NCBI GenBank assembly: GCA_002172915.1
Contig: NHBW01000006.1
Span: 569,210 to 633,209, forward strand
Length of the DNA stretch: 64,000 bases
Direction of reading: 5' to 3'
Source: Hyphomonas sp. TMED17
GTDB lineage: Bacteria; Pseudomonadota; Alphaproteobacteria; Caulobacterales; Hyphomonadaceae
In this document: positions 53,656 to 62,699 of the stretch, piece by piece
How positions within the stretch are numbered: position 1 is the first letter of the stretch
Layout of the letters: every line of letters begins with the position of its first letter
Position numbers and translations under genes: made by a program
Notes under the pieces: model-generated
Databases searched by the model: none
Told to the model about the DNA's origin: nothing
The model's input: the letters and a program-made list of their open reading frames with translations, nothing else

Positions 53656-56600
53656 TTACTCAGCCGGCTGTAGCAAGCCGCGCATACGGTCAAGCATACG
53701 GTCTCTGAAGCTGCCAAGCTTGCTCGGAAGCGCCAACCATACCGGCGTAACAATAAGCGCCATGAAGGTTGAAAAGCCGAGGCCGAATACAACGGCTGTT
53801 GCCAGAGGGACCCACCATTCTGAGGTGATACCACCAAATGAAATAGCGCCTTCCCGGAAGTTGACATTCATTTTGAATACCATTGGCAGAAGGCCGCAAA
53901 TCGTCGTCAGGGTTGTCAACATGATCGGGCGGATCCGTTGCGCAGCGGCGGCAATCGCGGCCTGCTCACTCGACCGTCCGTCTCTAAGCAGCCTCTGATA
54001 GGTATCGATCAAAACAATATTATTGTTCACGACAATGCCGGCTAATGCGACGATTCCGGTTCCGACCATTAATATAGAGATATAGGGCAGGATGAGCTGG
54101 ATACCGATAAGCACGCCGGCGGTCGACAAGACCACGGCGGTCAGCGTCAGAAAAACATGATAAAAATTATTGAATTCCCAGAGCAGGATGATGCCCATTA
54201 GAAACAGGGAGGCCAGTGCTGCGACTTGGAAGAAAGCGTTCGCTTCGCGAGCATCTTCGTCGGCACCTTCGAAATCAACGTCGACACGGGGGTCAATTTC
54301 GACCGTTTCGAGCCAATCTTTGACAAGCTGGACTTTGGCGGCCCCTTCACCCTGATTTATCGCATTTGCGCGGACCATAATCAGTCGCTTGCCATCGCGG
54401 CGGTCAATCTGGGTAACTTTCGGCGCCGGGACCCGGGTCACGAACTGGCTTAGAGGGACTTGTCCCGCGGCGGTAGCAATTCTGAGCTGGTCAAGCGCGC
54501 CGACCCTGCGAGCGTCTTCCGGCAGGCGGATCCGGATATCAAGTTCGTCTAACGCATCATCCGGACGGTAGCGCCCGACCAGAATGCCATTGGTTACAAG
54601 CTGCGCGGCGGCGCCGATCTGGCTCACATCAACGCCAAATTTACCGGCCTGTTCACGATCGATACGTAACTGATATTCGATCCCGGGAATGGCCCGGCTA
54701 TCTTCGATTTCTATTAGCCCGGTCATGCTATCAATATAGTCGCGGATCTGACCTGCTGTTTCCAGTAATGCCTCGCCGTCATTGGAGCGCAGAGCGATCT
54801 GGATATCTTTGCCGACTGGCGGCCCCTGTTCAAGTTTTCGAACTTCGGTCGGGATACCCTGAACCGTAGCCAGCCGGCTTTTTATCTCGCGTTCAATGTC
54901 GCGGCCATCATAGTCTTCGGCGCGGCCTTTGAGATTGACCAGTATGCGGCCAATTGTGTCGACTGGCGGTGCGCTGACGCCGTCGAAACTGAAACCGCCA
55001 CTGCCTTCGGTGCCCGATTTTGTCGACATTGATTCAATACCATCGATTGGCGCAATGGTTTGCGCGACCCGGGAAACAATCGCGAATTCTTCACTGGCCG
55101 ACAGATTGCCTTGCGCGCGAACGAAAACATAAAGCTGTTCCGGTTCAAGATCGAGGAACAACTCCGATTTGTGATTGGTTGCGCCGAACCAGTTAAAGAT
55201 CGACATGACGACCAGTAGCGCTGCAACGGTAACCGTCAGGGGACGGTTGATCAGCTTTTGGGTTGTCCTAGCATATGCGCCGAGCCAGCCATCGGCATCA
55301 AGCGGGCTGCCATCAATGCCGGAGACGGCGGCCAGATCATTCTTCTGGGAATCGTCCCGTCCGCCGATTACTGATCCGAGTACTGGCAGGAAGACCAAAG
55401 CCATTAGCAAGGATGATACAAGCACGAATATCAGCGTGATTGGCAGGTATGACATGAATTTTCCGAGCACTGAGTCCCAGAACAGAAACGGAAAGAACGC
55501 TGCCAATGTGGTCGCGCTTGAGGCGACGATCGGCCAGAACATACGTTTAGCCGACATTGAATAGGCGGCTTTGCGATCCAGACCCTCGGCCATTTTCCGG
55601 TCCGCATATTCAACAACCACAATGGCGCCATCGACCAGAATGCCGACGGAAATAACCATGCCGAACATCACCATATTGTTAATTGTGAAACCATTCATGC
55701 CGAGCAAAAGGAACGCCATAACGAACGAACCCGGAATCGCCAGGCCGACAAGTGCGCCCGATCGCAATCCCAGTGCAGCAACGACAATGATCATGACGAG
55801 TAGCACGGCGACACCAATCGAGGCTTGCAACTGGCCGAGCTGGTCTTCAATCATTTCCGACAAGTCTGCGGTGAGTTCGACATTGAGCGTTTCTGGCCAG
55901 CGGGCTTGCGAGCGCGCGACAATTTCCTCGATTCCGGCAACCGTATCAATAATATTTGCCCCTGACCGCTTTACAATATCGAACGAAATCGATGGCTGGC
56001 CATTGAACTGGGCATAGGTCTGGCGGTCCTTGAACGTTCGCTCGACATCGGCGATATCTGACAGCGTAACGACCGCGTCTCCGTCGACTTTGATCGGAAG
56101 GTTGAAGGCATCTTCTGCAGTTTTGATCAAGCCGGGTATTTTGACCGGAAAGCGTCCCTGTTCCATGTCGATGCGGCCGGCTGGCACGACGCGATTATTC
56201 GCGGAAATAACCGCGAAGATCTCCTGGTAAGAAATATTGTATGTCTCGAGTTTCAGGGGGTCGAGAACGATCTCAAGTACTTCATCGCGTTGCCCCTGCA
56301 TCCGGGCCTCGAGAACGCCGTCGAGCATTTCCAGCTCATCCTGCAATTCGAGCGCGATCCGATATAAAGAGCGTTCCGGGAGATCCCCGAACAGATTGAT
56401 CACAAGCACTGGAAACAGTGATGCGCTGATTTCGGTAATAATCGGGTCGCGGGTTTCCTCGGGAAATTCCCGTTCGGCGAGGTCGACTTTCTCCCTCACG
56501 TCCAGAACAGCCTGATCCTGATCAAAAGATGCTTCAAATTCGACAACCAGTTGCCCGGCGCCTTCGAACGCAAAGGCGTCAATTTGCTCGATACCTTCTA

Positions 56601-56823
56601 TGCTCTGAAGTTCTGTCTCGACAGGCCTGACCAGTAGTCGTTCAGCATCTTCGGGTGAAATTCCTTCAAGCGGAATTGTAATGCCGACAAAGCCCAGAGG
56701 GATGTCGGGGTCGGCCTCTTTGGGCAAGTTTAGATAAGTCGCCGTGCCGGATACCAAGATGACAATAAGAACCGAGAGCACCATACGTGCTCGTCCAATC
56801 GCGCCGTCTATGATCGATAACAT
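53656..56823 (-). CDS. RND efflux pump inner-membrane permease
   Basis: A 1055-residue proton-driven RND transporter with 12 membrane helices and two large periplasmic loops. TM1 starts ARMVLSVLIVILVSGTATYL, and conserved blocks include LPKEADPDIPLGFV, PVETELQSIEGIEQI and TM4 ILVDGAIVVVEYADR. In AcrB TM4 has two aspartates (DD) and TM10 a lysine; here the second Asp is Gly and the TM10 equivalent reads VVNNNIVLIDTYQR. Start ATG 56823 is 4 bases after the adaptor stop. Substrate is unknown and no outer-membrane channel gene is adjacent. Confidence 0.92.
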   Translation of the reverse strand: MLSIIDGAIGRARMVLSVLIVILVSGTATYLNLPKEADPDIPLGFVGITIPLEGISPEDAERLLVRPVETELQSIEGIEQIDAFAFEGAGQLVVEFEASFDQDQAVLDVREKVDLAEREFPEETRDPIITEISASLFPVLVINLFGDLPERSLYRIALELQDELEMLDGVLEARMQGQRDEVLEIVLDPLKLETYNISYQEIFAVISANNRVVPAGRIDMEQGRFPVKIPGLIKTAEDAFNLPIKVDGDAVVTLSDIADVERTFKDRQTYAQFNGQPSISFDIVKRSGANIIDTVAGIEEIVARSQARWPETLNVELTADLSEMIEDQLGQLQASIGVAVLLVMIIVVAALGLRSGALVGLAIPGSFVMAFLLLGMNGFTINNMVMFGMVISVGILVDGAIVVVEYADRKMAEGLDRKAAYSMSAKRMFWPIVASSATTLAAFFPFLFWDSVLGKFMSYLPITLIFVLVSSLLMALVFLPVLGSVIGGRDDSQKNDLAAVSGIDGSPLDADGWLGAYARTTQKLINRPLTVTVAALLVVMSIFNWFGATNHKSELFLDLEPEQLYVFVRAQGNLSASEEFAIVSRVAQTIAPIDGIESMSTKSGTEGSGGFSFDGVSAPPVDTIGRILVNLKGRAEDYDGRDIEREIKSRLATVQGIPTEVRKLEQGPPVGKDIQIALRSNDGEALLETAGQIRDYIDSMTGLIEIEDSRAIPGIEYQLRIDREQAGKFGVDVSQIGAAAQLVTNGILVGRYRPDDALDELDIRIRLPEDARRVGALDQLRIATAAGQVPLSQFVTRVPAPKVTQIDRRDGKRLIMVRANAINQGEGAAKVQLVKDWLETVEIDPRVDVDFEGADEDAREANAFFQVAALASLFLMGIILLWEFNNFYHVFLTLTAVVLSTAGVLIGIQLILPYISILMVGTGIVALAGIVVNNNIVLIDTYQRLLRDGRSSEQAAIAAAAQRIRPIMLTTLTTICGLLPMVFKMNVNFREGAISFGGITSEWWVPLATAVVFGLGFSTFMALIVTPVWLALPSKLGSFRDRMLDRMRGLLQPAE

Positions 56824-56827
56824 GACG

Positions 56828-57910
56828 CTAAATGTCCTCCACGGGAACGGCTGTGACTTCCGTCCCTTCACGGACAAAATCCTGACCTTCAACCAGGACA
56901 GAGGCGCCGTTTATAAGTCCGGTAACCCAAATTCCTTCCGGGACATCATCAATGATTTCAACCGCAGCGAACGCAATAATATTGTCATCATTGACATAGC
57001 GCACACCAACACTGCCATTATCGTGCAGAACCAGCGACGCCGGTGACAGCAGGGCGGCGTCCGCCATGCCGGCCTCGATTCGAAGCGAGGCGGTCACGCC
57101 TGACGGCAGGATCGACTCCGGATTTTCGACGGCGACTTCCGCCCGGAAGGTCCGGGTTCTCGCATCGGCTGTGCGCGCAACATAGCGAACATTACCGGAG
57201 ACAGCGGCGCCGTTGGCGAGCATGATGTTGGCTGTTTCGCCTAATTTTAGACCACCTATTTCGTCTTCCGAGGCTTCAAAGCTCACAATGATTGGGTCGA
57301 GGTCGACAATTTCTCCGCACGCGCCGCCCGGGGCAAGGAAATCTCCTTGTTCGGCAAACCGCGTCTCGAAGATACCGTTAAACGGAGCTCTGATGAATGT
57401 TTTCTGGAGTTCCAGCCGGGCTGATACAAGGGCTGCTTCGGCCTGATCGAGGCTGGCTTTCAGAGCGGTCGTCCGGCTGGCAGTTGTCCAGCCTTTGCGC
57501 TCGAGTTCGGCAGCCGAGTCATAATCGAGTTGCTGGGCTGCGACACGCGCCTCTGCCTCGGCGATCCGGGCGGATCGCGTTTCGACTGCGAGACCGCAGA
57601 GGATTGCGCCGCGATTTACGAAACTACCGTCATCAATGCGCGCATCGGTGACAACACCACTGGTTTCAGAGCGCACGGTTACGCTACGGTTTGGCTCGGT
57701 TCGTCCTTTAAAGTCGGCAAAAATGACGTGTGGCTCAAGAGCAATCGTCTGCACAACAACCGTTGTCAGGCTTCGCGTTTCGCTCTGGGTCACGGCTGTG
57801 TCCGGCGTTGCCGCCACGCTTCCCCGCAGGCCGGCCCGGAGTCCGAAATAACCGATTAGAAGCACGGCAATTACGGCAGCATTAATAATCGATTTCGGTA
57901 ATCCGAGCAT
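56828..57910 (-). CDS. RND efflux periplasmic adaptor (membrane fusion protein)
   Basis: A 360-residue adaptor linking the RND permease to an outer-membrane channel. N-terminal anchor helix (AAVIAVLLIGYFGLRAGL), lipoyl/hairpin region (VTVRSETSGVVTDARIDDGSFVNRGAILCGL), coiled-coil (IAEAEARVAAQQLDYDSAAEL to ALDQAEAALVSARLELQK), second lipoyl half (FIRAPFNGIFETRFAEQGDF) and beta-barrel follow the MFP order. First gene of a two-gene operon with the permease. Upstream, about 210 bases separate it from the dipeptidase. Confidence 0.9.
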   Translation of the reverse strand: MLGLPKSIINAAVIAVLLIGYFGLRAGLRGSVAATPDTAVTQSETRSLTTVVVQTIALEPHVIFADFKGRTEPNRSVTVRSETSGVVTDARIDDGSFVNRGAILCGLAVETRSARIAEAEARVAAQQLDYDSAAELERKGWTTASRTTALKASLDQAEAALVSARLELQKTFIRAPFNGIFETRFAEQGDFLAPGGACGEIVDLDPIIVSFEASEDEIGGLKLGETANIMLANGAAVSGNVRYVARTADARTRTFRAEVAVENPESILPSGVTASLRIEAGMADAALLSPASLVLHDNGSVGVRYVNDDNIIAFAAVEIIDDVPEGIWVTGLINGASVLVEGQDFVREGTEVTAVPVEDI

Positions 57911-58122
57911 TCTGAACTATTCCTCGTAAGCACTCGCACGGAACTGGCGATTCATTGTCGATTTTTCAACTATTTAATTGCCCTAAGGTTATTGCAAACC
58001 CTTATTCGTAATGCAGAAACAAAATGGTTTTCACATGCCGTCATGATTAAGCCTGTTATTACAGTGTTGATTTATGACTTCGTGCTGATCGCACTATACC
58101 CAGAACTCGCCTATAGTGGGGC

Positions 58123-58896
58123 ATGAGATTTTATTGGCGCCATAAAAGCTTGCCAGCTGTCCGGTTCTCGGGGCTGGTTCTTGGTATGCTTGTCTTGATG
58201 CTGGCAGCTTGCCGGCCGCATGCGGGCAAATTGCCGGACGGGTTTGTCTATCTGTCGACTTATGCGCCGACCATTGTGCAGGACATGCGTTACGCTACCG
58301 CATATAATTTTACCGGCGAACAGATACCTGGCTATGTTGATGGAACGTGCATTTTAACCCGACCTGCGGCGCGGGCGCTGGCCGCTGCGCAGGCCGAGCT
58401 GCGCGAAAAAGGCTTCACTTTGAAAGTTTTTGATTGTTATCGCCCGCAAGGATCGGTCGACGTTTTTGTCGCCTGGGCTGAGGGGGCAGACATTGCCATG
58501 AAGCAGATTTTTTATCCGGGAATCGAAAAAGCGCAATTGTTTCCCGATGGATATATTGCCGCTAGATCAGGCCACAGCCGCGGTAGTACGGTGGATTTGG
58601 CGATTTCCGCGATCGAAGATGCTGCTGATCAAGACCGGGCGACCATTTCATGTCGCCGGGCGTCCGGTGATGCCCGCCCAAAGGGGCAATTGGATTTTGG
58701 CACCGCTTTTGACTGTTTCGATACGCTGAGCCATACCGCCGATCCGCGCATCACGCCATTACAGGCTGAAAACCGGACGTTTCTGGTGAGTGTTATGGCG
58801 TCACATGGATTTCAAAATTATCCAAAAGAATGGTGGCATTTCACTTATCAGCCCGAACCATTTCCCGACCAGTATTTTGAGTTTCCGGTTGAGTAG
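58123..58896 (+). CDS. D-alanyl-D-alanine dipeptidase-like M15 peptidase (lipoprotein)
   Basis: A 257-residue VanX/DdpX-type zinc peptidase. The N-terminal signal ends in lipobox LMLAACRP (Cys about 29). Zinc ligands: His and Asp in ARSGHSRGSTVDLA, and the final His in EWWHFTYQ, with the catalytic Glu before it. FDCYRP contains the substrate Arg. It would cleave D-Ala-D-Ala or related dipeptides in the periplasm, most likely for peptidoglycan recycling; vancomycin resistance is not implied. Confidence 0.9.
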   Translation: MRFYWRHKSLPAVRFSGLVLGMLVLMLAACRPHAGKLPDGFVYLSTYAPTIVQDMRYATAYNFTGEQIPGYVDGTCILTRPAARALAAAQAELREKGFTLKVFDCYRPQGSVDVFVAWAEGADIAMKQIFYPGIEKAQLFPDGYIAARSGHSRGSTVDLAISAIEDAADQDRATISCRRASGDARPKGQLDFGTAFDCFDTLSHTADPRITPLQAENRTFLVSVMASHGFQNYPKEWWHFTYQPEPFPDQYFEFPVE

Positions 58897-59115
58897 AAGG
58901 CCTGGAGCTCGTTAATACTGGGCGACGCTAATGGCTTGATCGCACGGCTTTGGCGTGCAAGGTCCGGACGTGTTTGTAATGTTCGTGTTGTTTTACGGTT
59001 CAAGCCATGAAAACCAGCGGTTTGTTGCTGCCGGAATAGGTTGGCGGTAAAGGCAACACGTTTCAAAACAAAAAGACCGGCTCATTTCGGGCCTTGCGGG
59101 TGAAGAGTGGAAAAT

Positions 59116-59904
59116 ATGGCAATCACAAAATGCCTTTTAGTTGGCTGCGGAAAAATGGGCGGCGCTTTGTTAAATCAGTGGCAGCGCTCGGACAGGTTCG
59201 AATTTACAGTCCTTGACCCGATGCTGGACGCTCTACCAATGGCCGGGCGACTGGTTCGTGAGGCCGCAGCCATCGAAGGTGAAACTTTCGATGTGGTCAT
59301 TGTCGCTGTTAAACCGCAAATCATCGATAAAGTTATGCCAGCCTATCAGGCGTCACTCGCGACGGATGGTGTTCTGGTTTCAATTGCGGCCGGGTATTCT
59401 ATTGACCGACTAAAACGCTTGATGGGGGACACCAAGATCGTTCGGGTAATGCCGAATTTACCGGCATCAATTGGCCAGGGTGTTAGCGGAGCTGTCGCTA
59501 GCGGAGATGTTGGTGATGCAGAGAAAGCTCTAATCGGGCAGTTAATGGATTTGGCGGGTACGGTTGTCTGGGTCGACACGGAAGATGCCTTGGACCGTCT
59601 AACGGCGATTTCAGGGAGTGGTCCGGGTTTTGTCTTTGAGATTGCGAGATCCTATCTTGCGGCAGCGATCGATATCGGTTTTGCAGAATATCAAGCTCGC
59701 GAGTTGGTTCTGGAAACCATGTTGGGCGCCACAGCAATGGCCATCCAGTCTGATGAAAGCCTTGAGGCCTTAAGGAATTCTGTCACCAGCAAAAACGGCG
59801 CCACCCAGGCCGGTCTCGAAGTTCTTCGCGGGGACTCAACACTCGAAAACCTGCTGCGGGACACGATACAAGCCACTTACAATCGCACGACCGAGTTGCG
59901 CTGA
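59116..59904 (+). CDS. proC: Pyrroline-5-carboxylate reductase
   Basis: A 262-residue NADPH enzyme for the last step of proline synthesis. Rossmann start KCLLVGCGKMGGALL (about 4-18); VIVAVKPQIIDKVMP; VLVSIAAGYSIDRLK; VRVMPNLPASIGQGVSGAV; the proline-binding SGSGPGFVFEIARSYLAAA and TSKNGATQAGLEVL near the C-terminus. Start ATG 59116 with GAAGAG about 9 bases upstream; a GTG at 59107 adds only three residues. It converges with the symporter gene 6 bases past its stop. Confidence 0.95.
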   Translation: MAITKCLLVGCGKMGGALLNQWQRSDRFEFTVLDPMLDALPMAGRLVREAAAIEGETFDVVIVAVKPQIIDKVMPAYQASLATDGVLVSIAAGYSIDRLKRLMGDTKIVRVMPNLPASIGQGVSGAVASGDVGDAEKALIGQLMDLAGTVVWVDTEDALDRLTAISGSGPGFVFEIARSYLAAAIDIGFAEYQARELVLETMLGATAMAIQSDESLEALRNSVTSKNGATQAGLEVLRGDSTLENLLRDTIQATYNRTTELR

Positions 59905-59910
59905 CCATAA

Positions 59911-61695
59911 TCAGCCGGTCGTTGGCCCGGCCTGACGTCCGACAGTTCGTTTCAGGTTGAGTTGTTCGGGCACCCGAATGTCTTCCACCATGTCCTGAAC
60001 CGCTTGCGGTGGCGGTGGCGTAATCACGGCGACAATCAGGCCGATAGCTAATGACGCAAACATGAAAACAAAGCCGATTCCTTCAGGCGATACCCCGAAT
60101 AGCCATTGTTCGGGGCTGCCGCCGCCGAACTTGAAATAATAGATATAGCTGAAGGTCGAGATTAAACCGATCAGCATTGAAGCAATGGCGCCTTGCTTGT
60201 TCATTCGTTTCCAGAAAATGCCGAGAAATATCACCGGGAAGAGCGAGGCGGCCGCGAGACCGAAGGCAAAGGCAACGACCTGTGCCACAAATCCAAGTTG
60301 GGAGGCAAAAATGCCAAGTATGCCGGCCGCCAGCACTGCTGCGGCCGCCGCCAGGCGTGCGACGCGGAGCTCGGTCTGATCATTCATTTCCGGAAACAGG
60401 GTTCGACGGCATATATCATGGCTGATCGCTGACGAAATGACCATTAACAAACCCGCTGCTGTCGAGAGCGCAGCCGCAAGACCGCCGGCAACAACCAGCC
60501 CGATAACCCAGCCGGGCAATTGCGCGATCTGGGGATTCGCGAGAACGAAAATGTCCCGGTTCGGAGTGACTTCATTATTCACGCCATCCGGGGCTTCCGG
60601 GCCGCGATATTGCATCCGCCCGTCGCCATTGACATCTTCAAATGCCAGCAGTCCGGTTTTCTCCCAATCCTTGTACCAGTCTGGGACAGGCTTACCGCCA
60701 CTGGCCCGGATATCTGCGGCCGCCTCGGAATAGTCCTGATCGTCGGTTATATATGTCGCTTCATTGACAGTATTGATAAAATTAATCCGGGCGAAAGCGC
60801 CAACGGCTGGCGCCGTGGTGTAGAGCAGGGCGATGAACATCAAGGCCCATCCGGCTGAAATACGCGCGGCACTGGCCGTAGGGACAGTGAAAAACCGGAT
60901 GATGACATGCGGGAGGCCCGCAGTTCCGAACATCAGAGCTCCCGTAATGGCAAACATATCGAACATGCTCTTATCGGTGGACGTATATTCCAGAAAGCCG
61001 AGCGCCGTGACTGTTTGGTTCAGCGTCTCCAGCATTGAAGCATCTGCGCCGGCCATATTTGACACAAAACCGATCTGCGGAATGACCTGCCCGGTTATGA
61101 TTAGCGAAATGAAAATCGCCGGCACGGTATAAGCAAAAATAAGAACGACATATTGGGCAACCTGCGTGTAGGTGATGCCTTTCATGCCGCCAAGGACAGC
61201 GTAGAAAAAGACAATGACCATGCCGATAATGATTCCCCATTCATAAGGAATGCCGAGAAACCCGGAAAAGGCGACGCCGACCCCTTTCATCTGCCCGGCA
61301 ATGTAGGTGAATGAAACAAATAGCGCGCAAATGACCGCAATGACCCGCGCGCTTGTCGAATAATATCTGTCACCAACGAAATCGGGGACAGTAAATTTGC
61401 CGAATTCCCGCAGAAACGGCGCCAGCAAGAGGGCGAGAAGGACATATCCCCCGGTCCAGCCCATCAGATAGACCGAGCCGCCATAGCCCATGAATGCAAT
61501 AAGTCCGGCCATGGACAGGAATGATGCTGCCGACATCCAGTCGGCTGCTGTCGCCATGCCGTTTATGGTCGGATGGACATCATATCCGGCGACATAGAAC
61601 TCATTTGTTGAAGTGACGCGGGACCATAATGCGATCCCGATATAGATCGAAAAGGTTAGGCCGACGAAGAAATAGGTCCACAATTGGTCAGTCAT
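59911..61695 (-). CDS. Sodium:solute symporter (ActP/VC_2705-like)
   Basis: A 594-residue member of the SSS family with about 13 helices; it imports an organic solute, likely acetate or another carboxylate, with sodium. TMs include FFVGLTFSIYIGIALWSR, ATAADWMSAASFLSMAGLI and WVIGLVVAGGLAAALSTAAGLLMVIS. A periplasmic insertion of about 85 residues holds an EF-hand-like DVNGDGRMQY, which I recall from the VC_2705 family. Start ATG 61695; the stop-to-start overlap with the DUF4212 gene is 8 bases. Upstream lie the DUF4212 subunit and the two-component pair. Confidence 0.93.
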   Translation of the reverse strand: MTDQLWTYFFVGLTFSIYIGIALWSRVTSTNEFYVAGYDVHPTINGMATAADWMSAASFLSMAGLIAFMGYGGSVYLMGWTGGYVLLALLLAPFLREFGKFTVPDFVGDRYYSTSARVIAVICALFVSFTYIAGQMKGVGVAFSGFLGIPYEWGIIIGMVIVFFYAVLGGMKGITYTQVAQYVVLIFAYTVPAIFISLIITGQVIPQIGFVSNMAGADASMLETLNQTVTALGFLEYTSTDKSMFDMFAITGALMFGTAGLPHVIIRFFTVPTASAARISAGWALMFIALLYTTAPAVGAFARINFINTVNEATYITDDQDYSEAAADIRASGGKPVPDWYKDWEKTGLLAFEDVNGDGRMQYRGPEAPDGVNNEVTPNRDIFVLANPQIAQLPGWVIGLVVAGGLAAALSTAAGLLMVISSAISHDICRRTLFPEMNDQTELRVARLAAAAAVLAAGILGIFASQLGFVAQVVAFAFGLAAASLFPVIFLGIFWKRMNKQGAIASMLIGLISTFSYIYYFKFGGGSPEQWLFGVSPEGIGFVFMFASLAIGLIVAVITPPPPQAVQDMVEDIRVPEQLNLKRTVGRQAGPTTG

Positions 61696-61966
61696 TATGG
61701 TCCCGTTTAATGTTATGCTTTCGCTCCAGTCGCGCCATTGCAAAGCAATAGTAGAAGATCAGGCTGACAAAAATATAGATGGCGCCATTCTGGGCAAACC
61801 AGAAGCCCAGAGGCGCACCCCCTATGTGGAATTGATCGAGAAAGTCGCGGAACAGGATGCCCGCGCCAAAAGACGCTATAAACCAGATGAGTAGCAGTCG
61901 ACAGGTCAGCCCGATCGTGGCTCGCCAATAGGCTTGCCGACTGTTGCCTCCGTCAGTTTCTGCCAT
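61688..61966 (-). CDS. DUF4212 symporter small subunit
   Basis: A 92-residue membrane protein with two helices (LLLIWFIASFGAGILF and GAIYIFVSLIFYYCFAMARLE), the DUF4212 layout of sodium/substrate symporter small subunits. These are cotranscribed with and probably modulate the large SSS carrier. The Pro-less loop DFLDQFHIGGAPLGFWFAQ joins the helices. Ribosome site GGGGG(A) lies 5 bases before the ATG but inside a stem-loop. Confidence 0.9.
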   Translation of the reverse strand: MAETDGGNSRQAYWRATIGLTCRLLLIWFIASFGAGILFRDFLDQFHIGGAPLGFWFAQNGAIYIFVSLIFYYCFAMARLERKHNIKRDHND

Positions 61967-61969
61967 ATT

Positions 61970-62000
61970 TTCCCCCAGAATAATGCGAGCGTCGGGGGAA
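61970..62000 (-). promoter_or_regulatory. Hairpin covering the ribosome site of the DUF4212 gene
   Basis: On the minus strand TTCCCCC (62000-61994) pairs perfectly with GGGGGAA (61976-61970), loop of 17. GGGGG is the Shine-Dalgarno segment, 5 bases before the ATG, so the stem would hide it. Unwinding would be needed for strong translation. Confidence 0.5.
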
Positions 62001-62064
62001 GCGTAGGCAGGTTTTAGCGTTTTGAAAAGTGACCCGCGAGAAGCTGCGGTCCCGGAACGAGGGT

Positions 62065-62699
62065 TTACCAGATTAGCCTGTCGGAGAATTCAGTGTCTTC
62101 CATTTCTGCGATAAAGGTTAGTCGCAAGGTTGCGGAAAAACTTTTGCAGCCGAGTTTCTGCATGATCTGGGCCCGGTGCACTTCAACTGTTCTCGGTGAA
62201 ATGTTGAGCGCCTTTGCTGTTGCTTTATTGGTCATGCCATCGATCATGCAATCTAACACCTGGCGCTCGCGTTTGGTAAGTTCTCTGATTTTGCGTGCCG
62301 CCTGCGCGCTAAGCCGACGCGTGCTTGCGGGTTGCTCGATCAAATCGAAGCCTGCTTTTAAAGCATTCATCAATTGGTTTTTACGGAAAGGTTTTTCGAG
62401 AAACTCGATTGCGCCGCGCTTCATAGCTTCGACCGCGAGTGTTATGTCGCCATAACCCGTCAGAATGATAATAGGTATGTTCAGCCCGAGCCGGTTGATT
62501 TTCTTTTGCAGACTGAGACCGCCAATATCCGGAATTTTCAAATCCAGAATGAGACAGCCCGAATTCTGATCATCAATATGGTCAAGAAAGCATTTGGCGT
62601 CAGGAAACGCTCGGACAATATAACCCTCCTGCCGTAACAGATAGCTTAATGAGTGGCGGACAGCCTCATCATCATCAATAACAAAAACAATTTTTTCAT
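62065..62699 (-). CDS. FixJ-like LuxR response regulator, start and receiver out of frame
   Basis: The clear part is a receiver (VFVIDDDEAVRHSLSYLL, acceptor Asp in LILDLKIPD, ILTGYG, EKPF) followed by a LuxR-type HTH (LTKRERQVLDCMIDGMTNKATAKAL and SPRTVEVHRAQIMQKLG). The only sensible start, ATG at 62697-62699, overlaps the kinase stop as ATGA and has AAGGA 6 bases upstream. However, the run of six A right after it puts it one base out of frame with the receiver. One added A restores MKKIVFVIDDDE and gives about 211 residues, the normal FixJ size. In the receiver frame no ATG, GTG or TTG exists before the TTG at 62541, which would delete the phosphorylation site. It may be frameshifted, slippage-expressed or an assembly error. 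Confidence 0.75.

Noticed and set aside
62065..62541. 158-codon response regulator starting at TTG 62541
   Set aside because: It would lack the acidic pocket and phosphorylation site of a receiver that is clearly encoded upstream in the same frame.
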